This document shows, one piece after another, positions 15,059 to 23,451 of a DNA stretch of 27,088 nt. The DNA is taken from positions 1-27,088 of the forward strand of contig JBHEMX010000030.1 in assembly GCA_046262355.1 (NCBI GenBank). Reading direction: 5' to 3'. The first letter of the stretch is position 1. The number at the start of each line of letters is the position of its first letter. Position numbers and translations under genes: made by a program. The DNA comes from DATADD01 sp046262355. GTDB taxonomy: Bacteria > Actinomycetota > CADDZG01 > WHSQ01. The notes under the pieces are model-generated. The model was not told the origin of the DNA. It did no database searches and was given only the letters and a program-made list of their open reading frames with translations.

Positions 15059-15689
15059 TCAACCGAGCCGCGCGTGGCGGTCGACGCGCAACAACCTCAG
15101 TGCCCCCTCGTGTCGTCCCTTGCGCCACGGCCCCCAGATCGCGTAGGTGACCCCCGGCGTGCCGTCGCGCGGGTCGCCCTGCTGGTTGACGTACATCGTG
15201 CGCCGAGGAGCATCGAAGCACACGCCCGCGAACTCAGTAAGATTCGACTCCGCTCGGGCGAACTCGAAGATGCCGCCTCTCTCCGTAACGGCGCGGATGC
15301 TGGGCTTGATGTAGTCGACGGGCAAGGGGACGTCGTATCCGGTGTCCTCGCACAAGAAGACGTCCCCACCGGGGCCCGTCGTGAGGTTGTCCGGCTTGTT
15401 CAGTTCTCCCGCGCCGCTGGACTCATAGAGCAGGGTCAGCTTCTGCTCGGCCGGCGCGAACTCGAAGACCTAGCCCGCCTCGGCCACTCCCCCTGTCGTG
15501 CAGGCGAAGTAGATCCTGTCGTCGGCGGCCCAGCAACCCTCCGTGCGGGCGAAGGTGGCTCCGCCCAGCGCCTGTGCTTGATAGCGCACCCCATCCGGCG
15601 AGCCGTCCCTGACGACATCCGGCTGGGGCACGGCCACCCACTCGGCGCGAAGAGAGAGCGGACCTCTTGAGGAAGTCCCTCCTGTCCAC
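15059..15689 (-). pseudogene. Remnant of a Tat-exported PhoX/DUF839-family protein
   Basis: The remains of one gene are spread over two frames. A GTG at 15689, with AGGAGG upstream, begins VDRRDFLKRSAL, a twin-arginine signal start. Within about 15 codons the frame is lost, and the homologous sequence resumes in another frame at EWVAVPQPDVV. It continues through FARTEGCWAADDRIYFACTTGG, hits an in-frame TAG at 15470-15472 where a GQVFEF-like sequence is expected (CAG to TAG), then runs on with LTLLYESSGAGELNKPDNL, EFAGVCFDAP and VTYAIWGPW to a TGA at 15059. These are C-terminal-half motifs of PhoX-type calcium phosphatases/DUF839 proteins. The family normally exceeds 400 residues, so most of the N-terminal half is deleted. 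Deletion plus frameshift plus nonsense makes this a true pseudogene. The 164 nt upstream to 15853 hold nothing I recognise. Confidence 0.78.
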
Positions 15690-15853
15690 GACGGCCTCCT
15701 GGAGAGCAGTGGCGCACGTGACAGTGCGCTCTCCGAACACTCTCCAGCGTGCTCCGAGAGGATGCTGTTAGCAAGCAAACAGTCGGGATGTCGGCCGGGC
15801 AACATTCCCTCGAGCGGCGTTCTGCAGGAGGGGCCCAGACACCGGCGTCGAGC

Positions 15854-16834
15854 TCAGTTCCACGGCAGAGCAGACCGTTTGCTCCAGTACTCCTCGGGTG
15901 GCTCGGCTTGGGCCGACATCTCGTCGAGATCCGCTTCGCTCAACGACACGTGGAACGCGGTCAGGTTGCTCTGTAGCTGTGCTCCGCTCGCCGCGCCGGA
16001 CAACACGACGTCCGCCCACGGCTGGTGCAGCGCCCCAGCGATGGCGACGGCATCCACGGTCACTCCGTGCTTCGCACACACGCTCCGCAGGATCTCTCCC
16101 GCAGCTTCGTCCCGCGTCCCCGCGGCTCGCGGAGACAGGCGTCCGTTGGCAACGGGCTCCTTGACGATCACGCCCCAGCCTCGCTCGTGCGCCACCGCCA
16201 GGGCCTCTTCGGCCGAGGGCTCGAGCAAGTTCCAGGTCGCCTGGACGCACGTGAACGGATGCGTGCCGTCGAGCGCCAGCTCGAGCGCGCGCCACAGTGT
16301 CTCGCTCTGGCGAGGCCCGCTGGTGGTGAGTCCCACGACGACCCCACCGGCGCGTAGTCGGACGAGCTCTTGGAGGACGGCGCGGTCCTCGAGGACGCCG
16401 CTGTCGAGAGTCGCCGAGTGGATCTGGTAAAGAGCCAATCTGGGACCCAGCAGTGCGCGGCTCTCGTCGAGCTGACGACGTAGCGTGTCTGCCGAGTGGT
16501 CCTTGACCTCGTGGACCTCGGCATCCACGGCCCACTCGCCGACGTAGGTGTAGCCCCACTTCGAACCGATCGTGACCGCGGCGGGCGCGGGCCCGCGGCG
16601 AGCGAGCCATGACGAGACGAATGCCTCGGCGCGTCCGTAGGAGCGAGCGATGTCGAAGTACCGAACGCCGGCATCGAACGCCTCGTCGAGCACCTCGTGC
16701 GCCCTGCGCTCCATGCCCTCGACGCTTCGATCCGGACCGACGTCGGAGCCGTGCTCGAGATTGATGTACGCGGGCCGGCCCAGCGCCGCCAGTCCGAGCC
16801 CCAGGCGGCTTACCTCCAGACCGGTTCGCCCCAA
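15854..16834 (-). CDS. Aldo/keto reductase family oxidoreductase
   Basis: A 326-residue TIM-barrel NADPH-dependent reductase. The family start GRTGLEVSRLGLGLAALG is present, and the catalytic tetrad is seen as D61 and Y66 (FDIARSYGRAE), K92 (GSKWGY) and H139 (LYQIHSA). The cofactor region near the C-terminus (VVLSGAASGAQLQSNL) is also typical. It resembles L-fucose/D-threo-aldose dehydrogenase-like AKRs of bacteria. The only start in this frame is TTG 16834, immediately before the conserved start, with no ribosome-binding site; homologues usually begin a few residues earlier (RPLGRTG), so the true start is doubtful or the 5' end is slightly altered. It follows the glycosidase gene by 96 nt on the same strand, which may mean co-transcription and a role in processing a released sugar. 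Confidence 0.86.
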   Translation of the reverse strand: MGRTGLEVSRLGLGLAALGRPAYINLEHGSDVGPDRSVEGMERRAHEVLDEAFDAGVRYFDIARSYGRAEAFVSSWLARRGPAPAAVTIGSKWGYTYVGEWAVDAEVHEVKDHSADTLRRQLDESRALLGPRLALYQIHSATLDSGVLEDRAVLQELVRLRAGGVVVGLTTSGPRQSETLWRALELALDGTHPFTCVQATWNLLEPSAEEALAVAHERGWGVIVKEPVANGRLSPRAAGTRDEAAGEILRSVCAKHGVTVDAVAIAGALHQPWADVVLSGAASGAQLQSNLTAFHVSLSEADLDEMSAQAEPPEEYWSKRSALPWN

Positions 16835-16930
16835 AGGCCGTCGGCGCGCGTCTGCTGGGACCGAAGGCCGGCCGGCGCTCTGTCCCTGCGATCCTCCGGT
16901 CCCGCTCGTGGCGACTCCGTTCGACGTCCG

Positions 16931-19447
16931 CTACGTGGTGACGACGAACGTGAAGTCTCTTCCCCCGCTTGCCGCGGCCGTCACCTCTTTACCTTGATGG
17001 GTTGTTCGCACTCGGTAACGCACCGGCGCGCCGTTGAGCGTCAGGCTCGAGATCTCTTCGCCGAAGGGAAGGGTGTGACCGATGCGAAGGCGCGCCGAGA
17101 CGCCGAGATGCACGGTGGTCGTGTAGGTCGCGCCGTCGGTTTCGGCGCCGACGTCGACGTATCCGTCGCCCAGGCGGATGTTCTCGCCCCCGATCGACGA
17201 CGATCGAGGCGGCACGTGAGGCACGACGGCGAGCCTCCCGTAGCCAAGGTCGGGGCGCACCCCGAGCTGCTGGTGCACCACCGGCCACGCGGTCCCGTAT
17301 GCGCCCCAAGCCTGCAGCACCATGGCGCGTTCGGTCAGTGGGAGATCGATGGACCGTCCGTAATCCGGTGACGGCGCGATCTCCGGCATGGCGCCGGGCT
17401 GCTCGTCCGGACGTGGCAGCATCAAGCTTCGGTTCGCGGTCGTGAAGCGCTGCTGCCGGCCGGGACCGAGGCGACCGTAGTTGCCCTCGGCCACGGCCAT
17501 CACCGCGCTGTTGAGCGTGAAGATGATCCTCTCCGCAGGTGCGCTCGACTGCGCCGGATCGCATCCAGGCGCGCCGGTGTGAAAGAGGCCGTTCTCGTTG
17601 CCGTAGCAGCGCGTCTCACGCAGCGCCAGCGCGCGCAGGCCGTGGCGGCGCGTCGCGAGCCCCGGCTCGAAGGCACCGGTGCCGGGACGCACGAGCTCCG
17701 CCTCCATCGGGGTCACACCGATCCAGTGCCGCTGCTGCAACTTGACGTTGCCGGGATCGTCGAGCGAGTCCGCATGTTGGGACACCTTGGGCATCCACCA
17801 CGCGTCCTCGAACGCCTGCCGCATGCGGCGCGCGTGCATCATCGCCCATCGGAACGTGACCAGGTCACCTTTGCTCTTGGCGAGGCCGGCGAGGTCGAGT
17901 AGCCCGCGGATCGTATAGACGGAAACGTCGAGCTTCTCCTCACCCATGCCGGGACGCTCGACGTTGCCGAGACCTTCAGGCCACCCGTCATCGTCCTCGT
18001 CGAGCGCCTCCACGACATAGTGCATGCCGTCCTTGGCGAACCCGTACATCGCATCTCGGAACGCGTCGTCGCCGGTCCAACGCCACAACAGCGCGACCGC
18101 GCTGGGGAACTTCGCCGTCTCATCCGTGTTGCCCTCGTCCTCGTTCGCCCCGAAGTAGACGGATCCATCAGTGACGACCTCGTGCACGACCTTTCCGGTG
18201 TCGCGGTTCACTATTCGGCTGACGTCGCGCAGCGCGCGCAGATGAGCCTCGATGGGCTCGAACTGGCCGACGGCCACACTCGCGAACGCGGTGTACTCCC
18301 CATCGGTCCCGAACATCCATGGGTAATCGGGGAAGCCCGCAGCCAGGAAGCGGATCCGCTCCACGACGTCCTCCGGAGCCGGCCAGCGCGTTCCACCGGC
18401 CGTCTCTCGGATGCGCAGGTCGCGCGCCTCTTGGACCGAGTCTGCGAGGTTCTGCTTGCTCCAGTCGATGCCCTGCGCGAGCAGGGGATCGTCGGGCAGC
18501 GTGAGCTGGGTCCTGGCCGCAAGCGCCTCGCGCCGTGCGATCTTTGCGGCGAGCAGACGCCCGGGGTCGGCGAGAGCGGCGCGCAACTCGGCGCGCGCGT
18601 GAGCAACACCCTTGTCGGAGCCGGCGACTGCGAACCACACGGTGCGCGTCGACCCCTCGGGGACCGAGACTCGATAGCGCAGTCGTCCGCCTGCGCCGTT
18701 GCCGAACTCTGTGTCGTCGCAGCGCTCGGGTGCATCTCCCGTGGCGGGGCAGATCACCGGTGGACCCTGAGGGCCACGGAACCCCGATCCCGTCTCTGCG
18801 CCGATCGGTGTCGATGTGCCGGCGACCAGTGCCGCCCAATCGTGCCGGCGAGCGTTCGCGACGGGCGGCTTGCCCGTGTCTCGAAAGACCAAGGCGCGCC
18901 CGTCGAAGGTCGCCGAGTCGCGCAGATCGAAGTCGAGCTGCGAAGGAACCGTTTCCCCCCACGGATAAGCGCTCATGAGCTCGGAATGCGCGTCGACCTT
19001 GAGCACGAAGCTGCGGTCGCGCTCGCCGGCGTCGAAGTGCAAACCGAAGAGCGCGGCGCGTCGACCATCGGGGACGAACTCGGTGCGCGTCACGCTCATG
19101 CCGTTCGTGTGCGGCAGCTCCATCTCGGTGTAGCCGTAGCCACTCGTGAACCTCGTTGCCGGTCCTATCCACGTGTCGTCTATCCCGAACCACAGACCGT
19201 CGAGGAGCTTGATCGGAGGACTCCAGATACCGCCCATCTCGCCGCGGGTGTGGAACCCCATGGCGGGGAAGCGACCGCTCTCTGTTCCCACCACATAGGC
19301 TCGCTCCCCGGCGGCGACGTAGCGGCGATCGGACAGTCGCGTCGCGATCGACAGCGTCGGCGCGCCCTCGCCGTCCGGCGCTCCGGAAGTCGCCGTGGGA
19401 ACCACCAGACCAAGGACAATGATCACAGTAAGCAGCCGCCGCGGCAT
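16931..19447 (-). CDS. Secreted (alpha/alpha)6-barrel glycoside hydrolase-like protein
   Basis: An 838-residue exported protein. Residues 1-22 (MPRRLLTVIIVLGLVVPTATSG) form a signal peptide. A beta-rich N-terminal domain (about 30-300) is followed by a six-hairpin glycosidase domain (about 310-720) with DYPWMFGTDGEYTAFAS, DDGWPEGLGNVERPGMGEEKLDV, RHWIGVTPMEAEL and TERAMVLQAWGAYGTAW, and a small C-terminal beta domain. This arrangement is that of glycogen-debranching/glucoamylase-like enzymes (GH15/GH63/GH133 superfamily), with Asp/Glu in GTDGEY and WPEG as candidate catalytic acids. The ATG 19447 follows AGGAGAGGGG. I cannot place it in one GH family. It is likely to act outside the membrane on an oligosaccharide or glycoside, and the aldo/keto reductase downstream may belong to the same unit. 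Confidence 0.82.
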   Translation of the reverse strand: MPRRLLTVIIVLGLVVPTATSGAPDGEGAPTLSIATRLSDRRYVAAGERAYVVGTESGRFPAMGFHTRGEMGGIWSPPIKLLDGLWFGIDDTWIGPATRFTSGYGYTEMELPHTNGMSVTRTEFVPDGRRAALFGLHFDAGERDRSFVLKVDAHSELMSAYPWGETVPSQLDFDLRDSATFDGRALVFRDTGKPPVANARRHDWAALVAGTSTPIGAETGSGFRGPQGPPVICPATGDAPERCDDTEFGNGAGGRLRYRVSVPEGSTRTVWFAVAGSDKGVAHARAELRAALADPGRLLAAKIARREALAARTQLTLPDDPLLAQGIDWSKQNLADSVQEARDLRIRETAGGTRWPAPEDVVERIRFLAAGFPDYPWMFGTDGEYTAFASVAVGQFEPIEAHLRALRDVSRIVNRDTGKVVHEVVTDGSVYFGANEDEGNTDETAKFPSAVALLWRWTGDDAFRDAMYGFAKDGMHYVVEALDEDDDGWPEGLGNVERPGMGEEKLDVSVYTIRGLLDLAGLAKSKGDLVTFRWAMMHARRMRQAFEDAWWMPKVSQHADSLDDPGNVKLQQRHWIGVTPMEAELVRPGTGAFEPGLATRRHGLRALALRETRCYGNENGLFHTGAPGCDPAQSSAPAERIIFTLNSAVMAVAEGNYGRLGPGRQQRFTTANRSLMLPRPDEQPGAMPEIAPSPDYGRSIDLPLTERAMVLQAWGAYGTAWPVVHQQLGVRPDLGYGRLAVVPHVPPRSSSIGGENIRLGDGYVDVGAETDGATYTTTVHLGVSARLRIGHTLPFGEEISSLTLNGAPVRYRVRTTHQGKEVTAAASGGRDFTFVVTT

Positions 19448-19476
19448 CGCGATCCCCTCTCCTAGCCCATCTCAGA

Positions 19477-19482
19477 ACCCTA
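19477..19482 (-). promoter_or_regulatory. Candidate -10 (TAGGGT) for the glycosidase gene
   Basis: On the minus strand TAGGGT, a TAnnnT hexamer, lies 29 nt upstream of the glycosidase ATG, leaving room for a short leader with the AGGAGAGGGG site. No clear -35 is visible; the inverted repeats at 19489-19502 and 19507-19524 occupy that position. Confidence 0.35.
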
Positions 19483-19488
19483 CTCCGT

Positions 19489-19524
19489 GGAGGGACCCCT
19501 CCTTGAGTGGTCGATCTCGACCAC
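19489..19524. promoter_or_regulatory. Two adjacent inverted repeats in a divergent promoter region
   Basis: GGAGGG-AC-CCCTCC (19489-19502) and GTGGTCG-ATCT-CGACCAC (19507-19524) are perfect dyads side by side between the minus-strand glycosidase and the plus-strand gene at 19577. They sit where the glycosidase -35 should be, so the second one in particular is a credible operator. No regulator gene is adjacent. Confidence 0.45.
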
Positions 19525-19564
19525 GAAAGTGGCCGGCGCCACTGTCGCTCGACCGTTCGTTCCA

Positions 19565-19570
19565 TAGGCT
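19565..19570 (+). promoter_or_regulatory. -10 hexamer TAGGCT of a leaderless gene
   Basis: TAGGCT lies exactly 6 nt before the ATG at 19577, the spacing expected if transcription starts on the A of the ATG. No ribosome-binding site is present. The same hexamer at the same distance precedes the gene starting at 23279 on the other strand. Confidence 0.55.
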
Positions 19571-19576
19571 GCGCCC

Positions 19577-19996
19577 ATGGATCGAGACGAGATGATCACC
19601 AAGCTGTCGAAGCTCGACGACGAATGGACCCGGATGCTCGAGGAGCGCCGTGCCCACGAGCCCGACTGGGATCCGCTCGAGAAGGTGCTTCCCTTCGAGT
19701 GGTGTGGGGCGTTCATGTTCATGGGTTACTCGGGCGATGTCCGCCTCTACAAGCACGGGTTCACGCGCCGTTACTTGAATCTCGATGCGGCCGGCAAACC
19801 CTACCGATGGACGGGTCGGCGCTACGTGCCCACGTCGCTCGAGGGGGCGCTGGAGCACGCCTTCGACGGCTTGGAGGACATGGGCGAGACGCGCACGAGC
19901 GTCTACGACGACGAGGCGATCCGGCGCCGGTACGAGGCGCTCGCACAGGCGGGATGGAAGGTTGTGAGCCTCGGGCCCGTGGAGTCACCCTCCTAG
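19577..19996 (+). CDS. Conserved-looking hypothetical protein, 139 residues
   Basis: A soluble, acidic protein without signal peptide or membrane segment. The N-terminal 30 residues (MDRDEMITKLSKLDDEWTRMLEERR) form a charged helix, followed by a compact part with VLPFEWCGAFMFMGYSGDVRLYKHGFTRRYLNLD, where surface-exposed tyrosines and a single Cys stand out, and a C-terminal helical part ending GWKVVSLGPVE. I do not recognise a family. Codon use and GC-rich third positions match neighbouring genes, so it looks like a real gene. The ATG at 19577 has no ribosome-binding site but sits 6 nt after TAGGCT, in agreement with leaderless translation. It is transcribed divergently from the glycosidase and convergently with the cyclase gene; no function is suggested by these neighbours. 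Confidence 0.75.
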   Translation: MDRDEMITKLSKLDDEWTRMLEERRAHEPDWDPLEKVLPFEWCGAFMFMGYSGDVRLYKHGFTRRYLNLDAAGKPYRWTGRRYVPTSLEGALEHAFDGLEDMGETRTSVYDDEAIRRRYEALAQAGWKVVSLGPVESPS

Positions 19997-20093
19997 TGGT
20001 CGACGTCTTGGATGCGGGCGTCTCCTCAACCGGTTTCGCGCAGGTTGCATGGGCCCTCATCTGGACGCCTCCCAAACCTCACGTCTGCAGCTC

Positions 20094-23000
20094 CTACAGC
20101 AGTCGGCGCGCTGCCGCCGCGGAAACGAGATTGCCCTTCTGCTCGAAGAGGGCCAGTGCCTCTTCGATGACCGGGCGGGCGTCGGTATCGCGCCCCGCGA
20201 TCCGGAGCACCTCGGCCAGGTCCATCGATGCATTCGCATGACGGTTGAGCCACTCGGTGCGGGCCACGAGCTCGATCGCTTCATGTGCAAGCCCGATGGC
20301 TCGATCGATGTCTCCTTTCTTCGCCAGCACCTTGGCTCGTACACCGCGCAACCAGATGTGGGGCTCGAGATCGTCCGCTGCGGCGATGCTCTCGGTGAAG
20401 TCGGCCATCTCCAGCGCATCGTCATGGCGTTGGAGCGAGTAGAGCGCTCTGGCAAGCGCGGCCGCTCGACTGGATAGCGTTCCCGTGTCACCCGTGGGTT
20501 TGAGCGTGTCGTAACCCCAACGCAGCTCGCGCTCGGCAACTTCGAACTCGCCCGCGAGCAACGCGACCTCTCCGGCGGTTAGCGACGCGACCGATGCGGC
20601 CATCGTTACGAGACCCAGTTCATGGAGGATCGACTTTGCCTCGCCTACAAGCCGCCGTGCGTCGTCGAACCGACCCTTCATCGCATTTAGGTGCGCCAAC
20701 GGCAGGAGGGGTGCAACTTCCATGATAGGACCCTTTGTCTTGGCGTCCACGAGGATCGCATGGAGACGCTCGATCGCCTCGTCCACAGGGGTGGGGCCGT
20801 CCTCGAGCGTCCAACAGGCGAAGAGCAGAGCGTCACTCCTTCCGACGACGTCACCGGCGCGCTCGGCGTGCCGGGACGCAATCTGGGCCGCTTCATTGCT
20901 GCTCCCCACGCGCCCGAGCCACCCGCGGGCGCCGGCGATACCGGCCCAGGCCTCGGCGAGTGCCCAATCGTCGCCCTCGGGGGCAAGGACACGTGCGAGC
21001 TCCTCGAGCATCGACAGCGTCCGTGCGACGGTCATACCCGGATCGATCTTCCCCCGCCATGATATGCGGCGGATCGCAGCACGCCGAGAGAGCACAAGTT
21101 CGTCCGCTGTCGCGGCGGCCTTCTCCGCCTCGTCCAAGACTTCGCCCTGACGCTGGAAGTCCCCCAGGTGACCGAGCGCATCGGTAAGAGCCAGCAGAAC
21201 GCGGACCCGATCGTCGGCTCCAGATGGAAGCAGAGCCGCCGCGCGCGAGAGCAAACTGAGGGCAGCGCGCGCGTCTCCAAGTTTCAGAGCCGCGTGGCCG
21301 CTTCGAGCGAGCAAGACACCAGCCCGCCGGGCCAGTCCGGCGAGGCTCTCGTCGCCGGGCGTTAGGAGATCTCTGTAGCGGTGAGCTTGCTCGAGGTGAT
21401 ACCCGAGGATCTCCGCGTATTCCCCGACGCGGTCGCCGGCCTTGCGCTCGAGCCATGTCGCGAACCGTTCGTGGAGCTCGGCGCGTGTCGCCTTGGGCAT
21501 GGCGTGATATGCCGCATCGCGGATGAGGATGTGAGTGAAGCGAAAGGCATCCTCTCCTGAGAGCGATGTGACGTCGGGACGTATCAGCTCCTTGCGGATG
21601 AGCGTCTGCAGATAGCTCGAAAGGGGCTCCCTGGCTTCGTCCGACGACATCTCCGCCACCGAACCCCACCAGAAGACCTGTCCCACGACCGCCCCACGTT
21701 GTAGGACTTCACGCTCTGCCTCAGCCAGCCGGTCGAGGCGCGCCGTCAGGAGCGCGCTGATGCTGGGAGGCACCGAGACCGCCGAGAGATCTCCCGTCGT
21801 GATCCAGCGATCCCCCTCCCTTACGAGGAGCCCTTCGTCGACGAGCATGCGCAGCATCTCCTCGACGAAAAGGGGGTTGCCTTGCGCCGCCCGTGAGATG
21901 CGTTCTCGTACCTCCGCTGGGACGCACGTCTCTCCAAGGATGCCGTCGATGAGACGCTGGCTCTCGTCCTCCTCCAAGGGCGCGAGAGATATGGAAGAAG
22001 CATTGATATGACCGCTTCCCCACGACGCGCGAGTATCCAGCAGCTCCGGCCGAGCCATGCACAAGATCATGATCGGTGCGGCCGTCGCAAAGCCGACGAT
22101 GTAGTCGATGAGATCGAGGAAAGAGGGCTCGGCCCAGTGGATGTCGTCGAACACGAGCACCAGCGGACGATCGCGCGCCATGCGCTCGAACACCATGCGC
22201 ACCGCCCAGAAGCTCTCTTGGATCTGGGGCGCCGACGGCTCCATGCCGAGCAACGCACCGATCCTGTCGGCCACGAGTTTGGAGTTGCCGTCGCGACCGA
22301 CGAGTGCGCCGAGCTTCGCCCGCGCCTGCGCGGACGCATCACGTTGGGTTATGCCGGACGCTTCTCTGATGACCTCCGACACCGGCCAGAAGGTGATGCC
22401 CTCCCCGTAGGAGAGACAGTGACCGCGGAGTACGGTGGCGCGATCGTCGACGGCGCGAGCGAACTCCTCGGTCAACCTCGACTTGCCCACCCCCGCGGTC
22501 CCCAAGACGGTCACGAGCCCACAGCTCATCGAGCGGTTTGTGCGTTCGAAGAGGTGTCTGAGCTGATCCAGCTCGCGCTCCCTGCCGACGAGCGGCGAGC
22601 CGAGACTTCGAGTGATGCCGATGTCGCCGACGACTTTCTCGAGCCGCCATGCTCGGACCGCAGCGGCCTTCCCCTTGACCGAGAGAGGCTCCACCGGCTC
22701 GGCCGTCACCGCGTCTCTTACGAGCTGATAGGTGCCGTCTCCGAGAAGGACATCGCCGGGAGATGCATGTTGCTCGAGCCTCGCCGCGACATTGACGGCA
22801 TCTCCGGATGCGAATGACTGACCTTGGGATATGTCGCCGGCCACCACCTCGCCGGTGTTGACCGCGGTTCTGAACTCGAACGTTGTTCCCCATCGATCCT
22901 TTAGCTCCTCGCCAAGGACTGCGACCGACTCCTTGATCTCCGCCGCGGCTCTCACCGCGCGAAGCGCATCGTCCTCGCGCGCGCGGGGGATGCCGAACAC

Positions 23001-23279
23001 GGCCATGACCGCATCTCCGATGAACTTCTCGACCGAGCCCCCGTGGCGCTCGAGGATGCTTCGGAGCTCGACGAAGTAGCGGTTCAGGGCGGCCCTCAGC
23101 GATTCGGGGTCCGAGCGCTCTCCGAGCGACGTCGACTCGGCTAGATCCGAGAACACGATCGTGACGACCTTGCGGGCCTGGATCGGGAGTACCGCGGGCC
23201 GTGGCAGCGCGTTCCCGCAGACGCCGCAGAACCTGAACCGGTCGGGGTTGTCCTCGCCGCAGGCAGGACAGATCGCCAT
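20094..23279 (-). CDS. Zinc-ribbon / class III adenylate cyclase / AAA ATPase / TPR signalling protein
   Basis: A 1061-residue cytoplasmic signalling protein. Residues 4-21 form a zinc ribbon (CPAC and CGVC). The class III cyclase domain (about 36-215) has both metal aspartates (IVFSDLAEST, D45; FIGDAVMAVFG, D89), K85, and GDAVNVAARLEQ (159-170), so it may be catalytically active. A linker with SPLVGRERELDQL leads to an AAA/STAND-like ATPase with Walker A GTAGVGKS (260-267) and Walker B LVFDDIHW (375-382). The C-terminal 500 residues are helical TPR-like repeats. Such proteins are frequent in actinobacteria and are thought to sense a ligand or partner through the TPR part. The ATG 23279 is 6 nt after TAGGCT, so it is probably leaderless. 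It is divergent from the demethylase operon at 23452 and could regulate it, but no DNA-binding domain is seen. Confidence 0.92.
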   Translation of the reverse strand: MAICPACGEDNPDRFRFCGVCGNALPRPAVLPIQARKVVTIVFSDLAESTSLGERSDPESLRAALNRYFVELRSILERHGGSVEKFIGDAVMAVFGIPRAREDDALRAVRAAAEIKESVAVLGEELKDRWGTTFEFRTAVNTGEVVAGDISQGQSFASGDAVNVAARLEQHASPGDVLLGDGTYQLVRDAVTAEPVEPLSVKGKAAAVRAWRLEKVVGDIGITRSLGSPLVGRERELDQLRHLFERTNRSMSCGLVTVLGTAGVGKSRLTEEFARAVDDRATVLRGHCLSYGEGITFWPVSEVIREASGITQRDASAQARAKLGALVGRDGNSKLVADRIGALLGMEPSAPQIQESFWAVRMVFERMARDRPLVLVFDDIHWAEPSFLDLIDYIVGFATAAPIMILCMARPELLDTRASWGSGHINASSISLAPLEEDESQRLIDGILGETCVPAEVRERISRAAQGNPLFVEEMLRMLVDEGLLVREGDRWITTGDLSAVSVPPSISALLTARLDRLAEAEREVLQRGAVVGQVFWWGSVAEMSSDEAREPLSSYLQTLIRKELIRPDVTSLSGEDAFRFTHILIRDAAYHAMPKATRAELHERFATWLERKAGDRVGEYAEILGYHLEQAHRYRDLLTPGDESLAGLARRAGVLLARSGHAALKLGDARAALSLLSRAAALLPSGADDRVRVLLALTDALGHLGDFQRQGEVLDEAEKAAATADELVLSRRAAIRRISWRGKIDPGMTVARTLSMLEELARVLAPEGDDWALAEAWAGIAGARGWLGRVGSSNEAAQIASRHAERAGDVVGRSDALLFACWTLEDGPTPVDEAIERLHAILVDAKTKGPIMEVAPLLPLAHLNAMKGRFDDARRLVGEAKSILHELGLVTMAASVASLTAGEVALLAGEFEVAERELRWGYDTLKPTGDTGTLSSRAAALARALYSLQRHDDALEMADFTESIAAADDLEPHIWLRGVRAKVLAKKGDIDRAIGLAHEAIELVARTEWLNRHANASMDLAEVLRIAGRDTDARPVIEEALALFEQKGNLVSAAAARRLL

Positions 23280-23285
23280 CGTACA

Positions 23286-23291
23286 AGCCTA
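23286..23291 (-). promoter_or_regulatory. -10 hexamer TAGGCT of the cyclase gene (leaderless)
   Basis: On the minus strand TAGGCT is followed by 6 nt (TGTACG) and then the ATG at 23279. No ribosome-binding site is present. Hexamer and spacing are identical to the site at 19565-19570. Confidence 0.55.
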
Positions 23292-23385
23292 TGCCGGTGC
23301 CCGCTCGGGCCGCCCGATCCCGATCCGCCGGCCGGGACGCTGGAAGCAGGGCGGTGAGCAACCGGGCGAGCGCGATCTCCCCCTC

Positions 23386-23404
23386 GTGCCGCATGATGCG
23401 GTAC
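23386..23404. promoter_or_regulatory. Dyad CCGCAT-G-ATGCGG upstream of the second DMGDH-like gene
   Basis: A perfect 6+1+6 palindrome (23389-23401) extends to 19 bp with flanking GT/AC and one mismatched pair. It lies 48-66 bp upstream of the GTG at 23452 in the divergent region between the cyclase and demethylase genes, a good operator position. It differs from the palindrome at 5796-5829, so another regulator would be needed. The rest of 23280-23451 shows no clear -35/-10 for the plus strand. Confidence 0.42.
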
Positions 23405-23451
23405 ACCTTGCGAGGCAGGGAAGACCGCCAACGTCAACCGGAGGTGAGTGA

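Noticed and set aside
18020..19465. 481-codon plus-strand frame and 465-codon minus-strand frame in the glycosidase region
   Set aside because: Both are shadows of the signal-peptide-bearing glycosidase; neither has a start with a ribosome-binding site or a recognisable domain.
20044..20072. GGGCCC-centred palindrome between convergent genes as terminator
   Set aside because: The stem is short and no T-tract follows on either strand; not above what GC-rich DNA gives by chance.
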